The notes under the pieces: generated by a model
The model's database searches: none
Told to the model about the DNA's origin: nothing
Seen by the model: the letters and a program-made list of their open reading frames with translations, nothing else
NCBI GenBank assembly: GCA_007131745.1
Contig: SLPX01000222.1
Span: 1-23,651, forward strand
Direction of reading: 5' to 3'
DNA length: 23,651 nucleotides
Origin: Myxococcales bacterium
Lineage (GTDB): Bacteria; Myxococcota; Polyangia; HGW-17; SLPX01
Shown here: positions 1 through 6,740 of the stretch, piece after piece
Numbering within the stretch: the stretch's first letter is position 1
How the letters are laid out: every line of letters starts with the position of its first letter
Position numbers and translations under genes: made by a program

Positions 1-1281
1 GCCCCTCTTTTGCAACAACTCACCCACGTAATCGTCCAGGGAGGCGCGTTTAGAGGCTGCAAGGTCTTCGATTGTTTCAGCTTTCGCCAGGTTCATCTCG
101 GTTTCGATATTTTCAAGGTATTGAAACATTCGCCCATAACCGCCGGGTTTGAGCAAATCCGTACAAACGGTCACCGGGTATAACCCGCTTTTGAGCAACA
201 TGACCACGTTGAAAGCATCCGCTCCCCCGGCGAATGAAATGGGAATCTTGTGATCGAATTCGTCGGCGAGTCGCTTTGCCAGCGCCACTGAAAGGGGATG
301 CAGAGCGCGGCCCGACATGTACATCATTTTCTGATCCGGTGTGAAAACATCCCTGTGATTTCCGACCTCCAGCGTGTTTGTCAACTTGAGTCCGAAGTGC
401 AAACCTTTTTGAGCCGCCGTGCTTGCGAGGCGTTTAATCATCCCAACGGCGTCGCCGTACTTTGTGTCATGCTCGAAAGCTTCATCAGGAACATTGATCT
501 TTTTGAAACCCGACTTGCTGTGAAGGATGTCGCGCAATATTTCCGGTCCCAGGAGGGTGGGGTTCATTTTGACAGTTGTGTGATAGTTTCTTTCGGTCAA
601 AAGGTAGTGCGCTATTCCTTCGATTTCTTTCGGTGGGCAACCGTGCATGGTTGAAAGCGTGACATTGTCTGAAAGCATCGAGGGTATGTTGACGCTCAGC
701 GCTTCCGGAAAGCTCTCCGCTATTTCTTTTCTGAATATCTCTATACGCTCGGCCGCATCAGCCATCCCGTCCAGAAAGTTCTGTACGTTGTCTTTCAAAA
801 TCCCCTCGAGATTGTAGCCGAGGCTCATGTTAAATACAAAACCGGGCTGAGCCGCGTAATCCAGGTTCCAGAGCTTTTTTCCAAGGACGTGCAACAACAC
901 CCATGCTTTCACATATTCATCTAGCGATTGTTCAAGTTTCAACTCCTGGGACCATTCGCAATTGAATGTCACGTCTTCGGCATCGATGCAGGGCTTGGCC
1001 ACATCGAGTTCATCCAGGGTTTGTACTGTTTTCAGTTCGATGAAACGCCCGCCCACAAGGTACGACGCTGCGATGTTGGATGCCAACTGGGTGTGCGGCC
1101 CCGCCGCCGTCCCCAGGGGTGTTTCAATAAGCTTGCCGAAAATTTCCGTTTGAAGCGATTTGCCCCGGGGATCCCAGAAAAGACCGCCGGGGATTCCCAG
1201 CATGTCACCCCGTTCATGGTATTCTTCCGCCATCCATCGAGCCAGTACCCCGGCTTCCACCGGAAAAAATCTGTCAGACAT
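1..1281 (-). CDS. ygfK: YgfK-type putative selenate reductase / DPYD-like oxidoreductase, N-terminal part (cut by window edge)
   Basis: The frame runs 427 codons from ATG at 1281 to the left edge with no stop, so the C-terminus lies outside. GAGG seven nt upstream supports this start. The protein shows GTAAGPHTQLASNI, GGRFIELKTVQTLD, KPCIDAED and FNMSLGYNLEGI, the run I recognise from E. coli YgfK. YgfK is a large iron-sulfur flavoprotein-like oxidoreductase annotated as a putative selenate reductase subunit; in E. coli it sits among purine-catabolism and molybdenum-hydroxylase genes. This N-terminal region resembles the TIM-barrel dihydroorotate/dihydropyrimidine dehydrogenase domain; the FAD/NAD-binding and ferredoxin-like parts expected downstream are not visible. 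It lies 143 nt downstream of the HAD gene on the same strand and may be cotranscribed. Family assignment is fairly sure; substrate is unknown and the selenate label is historical. Confidence 0.85.
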   Translation of the reverse strand, partial: MSDRFFPVEAGVLARWMAEEYHERGDMLGIPGGLFWDPRGKSLQTEIFGKLIETPLGTAAGPHTQLASNIAASYLVGGRFIELKTVQTLDELDVAKPCIDAEDVTFNCEWSQELKLEQSLDEYVKAWVLLHVLGKKLWNLDYAAQPGFVFNMSLGYNLEGILKDNVQNFLDGMADAAERIEIFRKEIAESFPEALSVNIPSMLSDNVTLSTMHGCPPKEIEGIAHYLLTERNYHTTVKMNPTLLGPEILRDILHSKSGFKKINVPDEAFEHDTKYGDAVGMIKRLASTAAQKGLHFGLKLTNTLEVGNHRDVFTPDQKMMYMSGRALHPLSVALAKRLADEFDHKIPISFAGGADAFNVVMLLKSGLYPVTVCTDLLKPGGYGRMFQYLENIETEMNLAKAETIEDLAASKRASLDDYVGELLQKRG

Positions 1282-1424
1282 TCTTATACCTCTATTCTTT
1301 TCCCTGATGTTACAATTCCCACACGCCTCTTTGCGAACGAGCGCCATTGGGATGATCCGCCGGCCCGGTGTGCAAAATAACTATATCCCGGTTGATTGCG
1401 CAACCATCAAACCGAGAAGTGGTT

Positions 1425-2351
1425 CTATTGATCGAGTTCCAGGTTTTTCAATAAATAGGTGGGGCGGATTTCCCTGTTTTTCACAGCGTCTTCCATCGGC
1501 GTCAAACCGGTTGCAACAAGAGCACTGGCGATTCCAAAGTCAATGGCGCCCTTGATGTCGGTTCTGAGTTGATCCCCCACCATGACCATGTCCTTGGTCT
1601 CCGATCTGCGATAAGCCTCTTCAAATATCGGCCCGTATGGTTTTCCCATCGGGACGAATTTCAATTCATTCGCCATCTGCGGATAACGAAAACGAAGAGC
1701 GATTTCGAGCATTCCGGCCAGCGCTCCTGCTGTGAAACCGTAACGCACTTCACCTGCGGGATATATGATATCGGGGTTCGGAAGAAGAAGGTGAACCTTG
1801 TTTCCTCCGTCCAGCCGGTGATACAAAAAAGTCAGCGTTGCATCCAAGGTTTCCAGAAGTGGATACCCGTGCTCATCGCACACCACCAGGATTTCAGCTT
1901 CCGGGTCGGGTTGATCCAAAATGTTGACAACTTTCCCGCCTGCAGCTCGCACATATTCCGCGGAGTCTTCGGTTCCAAGGACCACGCACTTGGATCCCTG
2001 CAAACTTTTTTCCTCGAAATATCTCTTCAGCAGCAATCCCGAAGTTATGATTCTTTCCGGCTGGATCGATAACCCCATCCTCTCATAGCGTTGAGAGGAA
2101 GTTTCCGGACTACGGGATGCATCATTGGTAATCACGTAATACGGCTTCTTGGCCTCGTTGAACTTTCGGATTAATTCCACCGCCCCCGGAATCGTACCGC
2201 AATGTGTCACCAGGACTCCGTATGCATCCAGCAGCAAAACTTCGTATTGCTCCATGAGCTTGGAAATGCGTGTCTCCGGAATGGGAGTGGATGGAATATC
2301 TGTGTACATCTGTTGCTCTTCCTTTGCAAACTCAGCGTTAAAAGATTGCAT
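1425..2351 (-). CDS. HAD superfamily class IIA hydrolase (NagD-like)
   Basis: 308 residues from ATG at 2351, chosen because GGAG lies 7 nt upstream; an in-frame TTG at 2375 would add eight residues but lacks such a site. Motif I reads LLLDAYGVL (Asp42), motif II VITNDAS (about residue 75), the motif III lysine lies in MGKPYGP and motif IV is MVGDQLRTDI. The class IIA cap lies between motifs II and III, as in NagD and p-nitrophenyl phosphatases. The family hydrolyses small phosphate esters, often sugar or nucleoside monophosphates, in the cytoplasm. The second Asp of the usual DxD motif is Tyr44 here, as in some NagD-like subfamilies with DxWGV or DxYGV, so catalytic strength is uncertain. The gene is divergent from a second HAD gene at 2732. 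Substrate cannot be told. Confidence 0.85.
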   Translation of the reverse strand: MQSFNAEFAKEEQQMYTDIPSTPIPETRISKLMEQYEVLLLDAYGVLVTHCGTIPGAVELIRKFNEAKKPYYVITNDASRSPETSSQRYERMGLSIQPERIITSGLLLKRYFEEKSLQGSKCVVLGTEDSAEYVRAAGGKVVNILDQPDPEAEILVVCDEHGYPLLETLDATLTFLYHRLDGGNKVHLLLPNPDIIYPAGEVRYGFTAGALAGMLEIALRFRYPQMANELKFVPMGKPYGPIFEEAYRRSETKDMVMVGDQLRTDIKGAIDFGIASALVATGLTPMEDAVKNREIRPTYLLKNLELDQ

Positions 2352-2731
2352 CTCGTATCTCCAAGCGATTTGCAACCCTCGTATGTTCTACAATCTCAAA
2401 AACCGAAATTCGAAACGCTGTTACAATAGCCGAATCATCCGGATAAGCAAGGACGGAGGATTATCGCAGTGCGGCTCCTTTGGCCCGAAGGCCTTTTTCC
2501 TTTAACAAGTCGCAAAGTCCGTCGTACGCCCCCTTCACCCGGAAGCGCAACTCAGACGTCGGCTTATTGTCCATCTGCATTTTTTCGCGGCTCCCCCGAT
2601 TGTTCGCTGATGATAGAACGAGCAGAGTATTTGGGAACAAGTGGAGTTTCAATCGTTTGTGGAGAACATGTAAGTTCTGTCGGAAAAATTCACGTCTTGA
2701 TCCGTCGGCCCGGAATTGGTATTCGACAATC
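2352..2731. other. Intergenic region between two divergent HAD genes
   Basis: These 380 nt separate the starts of the minus-strand class IIA HAD gene and the plus-strand Cof-type HAD gene and should hold both promoters. A TACAAT hexamer occurs near 2422 on the plus strand, but no good -35 lies at the right distance. On the minus strand GGCC-TTCG-GGCC, a UUCG-tetraloop hairpin, lies near 2480-2491 without a T run. Open frames here on both strands have arginine- and serine-rich, non-family-like translations; I see no convincing gene. Confidence 0.5.
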
Positions 2732-3619
2732 ATGAAGTATCGATTAATCGCACTGGATTTGGACGGAACGTTGCTGGGACCGGATCAGGAGGTGAGTCAA
2801 GAGAACCGTAGGATTCTCCGGGAGGTCCAGGCGAAGGGAATTCATGTCGTACTGGTGACAGGCAGAAGTTTCGCTGCGGCCAGGCCTTTTGCAACGGAAT
2901 TGGAGTTGGGCGATGTTCCGCTTGTTTCCCACAACGGAGCACTTGTAAAGCTGGCGGCGAGTTGCGCATTGTTGGAGTGTAAGCCGCTTTCGCCCTTGTT
3001 GGCTATGAATGCAGTGAAGCTTTCACGAGCACACGAAGTTATTGTGAGTCTCAGTGATGAGCCCGAAGGGTTGGGGAGGATCGTACTTGAACAGGAGCCC
3101 ACGGGTAAACTTCTTCAATATTTGAAAAAAAGCGGTGCGCCTTATCACGTTGTCGATTGTATCTGTGAACACCTGGTCGAAATCTCGGCAAGGGGAGGGA
3201 ATCCTATACATATTACCTTCAGCGGTTCATGCGAAAGCGTGGACAAGATTGATGGACTATTCGCCGAGTGTATATCGAGCGGATACAGGTTCGTGAAAAC
3301 AGCATACAGGAAGCGGGGATTTTCTATCGGAGATCTGCTTTCTGAAGAAGCTTCCAAAAGCGGAGGGCTGGACATGGTGGTAAGGCACCTTTCGCTTGAA
3401 GCACGGGATGTGCTTGCAATGGGAGATAATGAAAACGACCTGGATATGTTGAGATATGCAGGCAAGGCGGTTTTGATGGGAAACGCGGAACCCCACCTGC
3501 TGGAACCCGGTTTTTCATTGACCGGATCGAATACGGAAGACGGCGTAGCCGAGGCTCTCAAACGCTGGGTTATCCAGGATTCCGCGGGAACGCGAACATT
3601 TACTCAATCTGTATCTTGA
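2732..3619 (+). CDS. Cof-type HAD-IIB phosphatase (YidA-like)
   Basis: 295 residues from ATG at 2732. The frame stays open upstream to about 2480, but that stretch does not look like protein, and the product begins at the usual place for the family (MKYRLIALDLDGTLLG). Asp9 and Asp11 form motif I, VTGRS (Thr43) is motif II, the motif III lysine lies in the YRKRGFS-to-EASKSGGL stretch, and MGDNENDLDML is motif IV, followed by a typical MGNAEP. The C2 cap lies between motifs II and III. Family members dephosphorylate sugar phosphates, flavin precursors or pyridoxal phosphate; the substrate is not readable from sequence. About 20 C-terminal residues extend past the usual family end. The ribosome-binding site is weak. 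The gene overlaps its convergent neighbour by 20 nt. Confidence 0.88.
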   Translation: MKYRLIALDLDGTLLGPDQEVSQENRRILREVQAKGIHVVLVTGRSFAAARPFATELELGDVPLVSHNGALVKLAASCALLECKPLSPLLAMNAVKLSRAHEVIVSLSDEPEGLGRIVLEQEPTGKLLQYLKKSGAPYHVVDCICEHLVEISARGGNPIHITFSGSCESVDKIDGLFAECISSGYRFVKTAYRKRGFSIGDLLSEEASKSGGLDMVVRHLSLEARDVLAMGDNENDLDMLRYAGKAVLMGNAEPHLLEPGFSLTGSNTEDGVAEALKRWVIQDSAGTRTFTQSVS

Positions 3620-5423
3620 GTTTTTTTCGTGCCTGGAAGTGCTGTGGGGATATTGAAAAGAGAACCAGGTCCCTCATGAGGGAAGCCGTTTCTTCAGGTG
3701 TCGAAGGAACCAATGGCGCCATGCTTGAAACTTTGACGGCCGCCGCCAAGTCCTGGCAATAAAGCAGGCCTGCGCGGTTACATGCAGCCATAGTTTGTTG
3801 CGCCCATCTTGAAAGGTCGACGTTTATTTTTTCGACCACCATCTGCTCTACAAGGGATTCCAATCCACTGAATTCACGCTGTGTCAGTTCTGCAGCCAGC
3901 ATTTTGACGAGGTCGTCGCGTTCGGGGTTGGGACTCGGATCCACCAGGTTGGGTTTTACGAGTTTCATTGCAGCGGTCATCAAGAAAGTCTGCTGCGATA
4001 GTTTCGGCAAAAGAAGAAAAGTAATATGTTCCGGGCGCAAAAAGGCCATGTCTCTTGCAAGAAGAAACGTGATCTCTTCTTCGTTCCGACCCGTCAATAT
4101 GCGGCTGCCCGCCACAAAAAGCGGGGACCATCGCTTTTTTTCCACCACGTTTGCGACAAGAAGTCCGAAATCGGCGTCCGGGTTCAGGAAAAGGTCGAGG
4201 GCCACGAACCCCATCGCTTCGCGAAGGTTTGAAAAGATTTTTGCAACGAGCAGTTTTTCATTCCCAACGTCACAACGATCTTTCATTTTCAGACCATAGG
4301 AGCGAAGGGTTTTTCCCATCCTGATCGTTAAGGGGCGTGCCAGCAAGGCGAAAAGGTTGCGGGTCCATTGATCCGTTTCAAGCGGGGTTGCAGCTTCCAT
4401 CCATACGCTTTGATCGATGCAGGGAGGAACATATTTCGGCCGGTTGGGACGGTGTTTTTCGTAAAAATCTCTTTCCACCGGTTCAGCAACTCCAAAGTGA
4501 GTCAAAACAGCTGAATGCCAGTAGGCGCGCTCCGTGTCCCCCGACTGGATGTAGATTCTGCACAGTTCACGGTAGGGCTTGATTGATTCGGGATTAAGTT
4601 CGAGTTCTTTTCTCCACTTTACAATCAATCGCTTTAGGGAACCCACTTCCCTGGGACGGCCGGGTGAATCCGTATGGACTGTTTTCCGGGTTTCGTCTGC
4701 CTTCCCGGAGCAGGGTCCCGTTTTACCGGAAGACACCTCTGAAGAGTCTTCCTTTGTGTGGAAATACATGTCGATAGCAGGACCTTGCACCGTGGCATAC
4801 CAAGGGTCATCTTCATCTTCTTCGTCATCAGCGTCCGATTCTGCATCTTCGCGTTCCGGTTTCAATGCTTGCTCATCCGCTGGAGGAACGTCTGTATTTC
4901 CTGAATCTGCTGTTTGGAAACGATTTTCGCTTTGTGATGATTCAGGTCGGGCCGGGATGGAGGATTCCGATGAACTCGAAGGATCGTCCCGTGGCTCCAT
5001 CTCCGGTTTTTCTTCTTCTATTTTCTTGAAAGCCGAGGTTTCCAGTGTCTCGGCTTCGGAGGATAGAATTCCTTCTTCAAGTTTTCTTCCCAATAATCTT
5101 TCGAGTCCCTGCCTTACTCGAGAAGATGAGTGTTCGGCGATATTGTCGAAATGCCACAAAGACTCGCCTACTACCGCGACAAATGAAAAAGAGTCTGTTT
5201 GGATGGTGGGTCTGGTTATCTTGAGGACCGAGCTTCCTCCGAATTGCTGCACGGACAGCGAGCCGTCCGGGCGAAGAGCTGATATGCTCAGGGTGTTGTC
5301 ATCCAACCCGAGGAATACGTCGCGGCTGTACTCAAAGCGGCATGGAACTACGAATCCCGAGGCGTTTAAGACCCCTTTTGATTGAAGTTCTTTGAGAATC
5401 TTGTCGGAAGGATCTGAGTCCAT
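3600..5423 (-). CDS. Large acidic TPR protein with a degenerate M48-like C-terminal region
   Basis: 607 residues; no signal peptide or clear membrane segment is visible. Residues 1-115 look like a folded N-terminal domain. Residues 120-260 are a Ser/Glu/Asp-rich low-complexity linker including a run of acidic residues (about 192-206). Residues 263-310 read as a TPR-like helix pair. From about 340 to the end the protein is helical, with SPLFVAGSRILTGRNEEEITFLLARDMAFLRP split around residues 433-463. That layout resembles the substrate-facing strand and active-site helix of M48 metallopeptidases, but the HExxH position reads LLARDM, so zinc-dependent activity is not expected. I associate this arrangement with myxobacterial TPR proteins of unknown role. 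It starts 38 nt after the prs stop and is probably cotranscribed with it. Function unknown; a scaffold role is only a guess. Confidence 0.7.
   Translation of the reverse strand: MDSDPSDKILKELQSKGVLNASGFVVPCRFEYSRDVFLGLDDNTLSISALRPDGSLSVQQFGGSSVLKITRPTIQTDSFSFVAVVGESLWHFDNIAEHSSSRVRQGLERLLGRKLEEGILSSEAETLETSAFKKIEEEKPEMEPRDDPSSSSESSIPARPESSQSENRFQTADSGNTDVPPADEQALKPEREDAESDADDEEDEDDPWYATVQGPAIDMYFHTKEDSSEVSSGKTGPCSGKADETRKTVHTDSPGRPREVGSLKRLIVKWRKELELNPESIKPYRELCRIYIQSGDTERAYWHSAVLTHFGVAEPVERDFYEKHRPNRPKYVPPCIDQSVWMEAATPLETDQWTRNLFALLARPLTIRMGKTLRSYGLKMKDRCDVGNEKLLVAKIFSNLREAMGFVALDLFLNPDADFGLLVANVVEKKRWSPLFVAGSRILTGRNEEEITFLLARDMAFLRPEHITFLLLPKLSQQTFLMTAAMKLVKPNLVDPSPNPERDDLVKMLAAELTQREFSGLESLVEQMVVEKINVDLSRWAQQTMAACNRAGLLYCQDLAAAVKVSSMAPLVPSTPEETASLMRDLVLFSISPQHFQARKKLKIQIE
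3602..3627 (+). terminator. Possible weak intrinsic terminator of the Cof-type gene
   Basis: ACTCAA (3602-3607) can pair with TTGAGT (3616-3621) across an 8-nt loop, and T continues through 3627. The stem is only six pairs with two G-C pairs, so it would be weak. It overlaps the Cof-type stop codon and lies inside the last codons of the convergent gene. Confidence 0.3.
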
Positions 5424-5461
5424 TCAATTCTCTCGGTTGTGCAGCCCGTCAAGCAAGTAAT

Positions 5462-6409
5462 TCAGTTGTGGCCGAACATTTTTCCAATTGATTCGCCTTC
5501 ATGGGTTCTATGTATCCCCTCAGCCAATATGTCGGCTATTCCCAGTACTGTCAAGGATGGGTGTTTGTCCGCCGTTTCGGCGACCGGGAGTGTATCCGTG
5601 CATACGATTTCTTTCACACCCGCGTCCAGCAGTCTTTCGACGGCGTCATTGACGAAAACTCCGTGAATACACACTGCGGTCATGGAAAGCGCTCCCATCT
5701 CCTTGATGCTTTTCATGACGCTGAGGACCGAACCTCCGGTGGAGATTTCGTCATCGATCAACATGCAGTTGAGGCCTTCGACAGTTCCGATTATTTCAGC
5801 TACTTCGGCCGTGTCCTTGTTGTCGAAACGCTGCTTGTTGAAAATGGCGAGGGGCAGATTCAACTCCTGAGCGAAAAACCTGGCTCGCTTCATCCCGCCG
5901 ATGTCCGGGGAAAGGACACAGCAATTACTTAAATCCTTGGATTTTAAATAGGGCAGAAGAACCGAACTTGCATAGAACTGGTCATATCGGCAACTGAAAA
6001 AACCGGTTATCTGGTCGGCGTGCAGATCCATTGTCATCACCCGATCTGCGCCTGCGGTCAGAATCAAATCCGCCACCAAGCGCGCTGTTACCGATACTCT
6101 GGGTTGATCTTTCTTGTCGGATCGAACGTAAGGAAAATAAGGTATTACCGCGGTCACACGCTTGCACGAAGCGAATTTGACGGCATCTATGAGCATCAAC
6201 AGTTCGACTAGATGATCATTAACCGGAATAGCAGAGGTCTGAATAATGAAGACATCCTGATTCCTTATGCACTCCTTTATCTTTACGAAAGTATTGTCGT
6301 TTTTGAACTTGAAACAATCCACGCCCGTGAGCCTGATACCCAGGTTTGCGGCAATTCGTTCGGCCAACCTCGGATGGGAAGAGCCTGAAATGATGGAAAT
6401 TCTAGACAT
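5462..6409 (-). CDS. prs: Ribose-phosphate pyrophosphokinase (PRPP synthetase)
   Basis: 315 residues from ATG at 6409, chosen because AAAGG lies eight nt upstream; a GTG at 6418 overlaps that site. The enzyme makes PRPP from ribose 5-phosphate and ATP for nucleotide, histidine, tryptophan and NAD synthesis in the cytoplasm. Visible signatures are PVNDHLVELLMLIDA, YFPYVRSDKKDQPR, the divalent-cation site MDLHADQITGFF, NKQRFDN in place of the usual KRR catalytic loop (Lys and the second Arg kept), and the PRPP loop IDDEISTGGS. The last has Ser where classical bacterial enzymes have Asp, and the usual FxDGE near the N-terminus is FKNDN, so this belongs to the RSDKKDQPR subtype rather than the B. 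subtilis type. Length is normal. The downstream neighbour begins 38 nt after the stop. Confidence 0.95.
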   Translation of the reverse strand: MSRISIISGSSHPRLAERIAANLGIRLTGVDCFKFKNDNTFVKIKECIRNQDVFIIQTSAIPVNDHLVELLMLIDAVKFASCKRVTAVIPYFPYVRSDKKDQPRVSVTARLVADLILTAGADRVMTMDLHADQITGFFSCRYDQFYASSVLLPYLKSKDLSNCCVLSPDIGGMKRARFFAQELNLPLAIFNKQRFDNKDTAEVAEIIGTVEGLNCMLIDDEISTGGSVLSVMKSIKEMGALSMTAVCIHGVFVNDAVERLLDAGVKEIVCTDTLPVAETADKHPSLTVLGIADILAEGIHRTHEGESIGKMFGHN

Positions 6410-6740
6410 GTATGACACCTTTCAATGGTTTTTTGTGGGGGCTAACTTACCTTTAGTTTGCGGTTGGAGCAAGTGTCATGATGGGGGAGCGGGAAAAAAA
6501 GATTGGGGGAAATGCATCCTTACCTGCGACATAAGACCCGCGTTGTGAAATTCCGAAAACAAGTGGGATTTCAAATGGTAAGTGCCGGAAAAAAATTGGT
6601 TGGAGACCGGGAAATAGGGTTGTTCGGGCCTTTTGCCTTGCGAAGAGGTGAAAAAAATGTAAGTCTTGTAAAGCCATGATGGGTTTTTGTTGAAATATGG
6701 AAAAAGGTCGAAAACAAATAGGAATATGCGGAGGAGATTG
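6410..6740. other. Divergent intergenic region between prs and the secreted protease
   Basis: These 331 nt must carry promoters for prs (minus) and the protease (plus). The side next to the protease is AT-rich. I found no -35/-10 pair with both good hexamers and normal spacing on either strand. CTTACCT occurs twice (about 6449 and 6519), too short to interpret. No gene is apparent; the small open frames have low-complexity translations. Confidence 0.45.

Noticed and set aside
1391..1406. GGTTG/CAACC hairpin after the class IIA HAD gene
   Set aside because: A five-bp stem with no T tract; too weak to call a terminator.
2480..2731. In-frame N-terminal extension of the Cof-type HAD protein
   Set aside because: The 84 extra residues do not resemble any domain, and the family normally begins at the MKYRLIALDLDGT segment.
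2461..2733. 90-codon minus-strand open frame between the HAD genes
   Set aside because: Its last third looks somewhat protein-like, but there is no ribosome site at a usable start, no family resemblance, and the first half is Arg/Asn/Leu-rich noise.
4579..5385. 268-codon plus-strand open frame
   Set aside because: Antisense to the TPR gene; its Ser-rich translation simply mirrors the acidic low-complexity linker codons.
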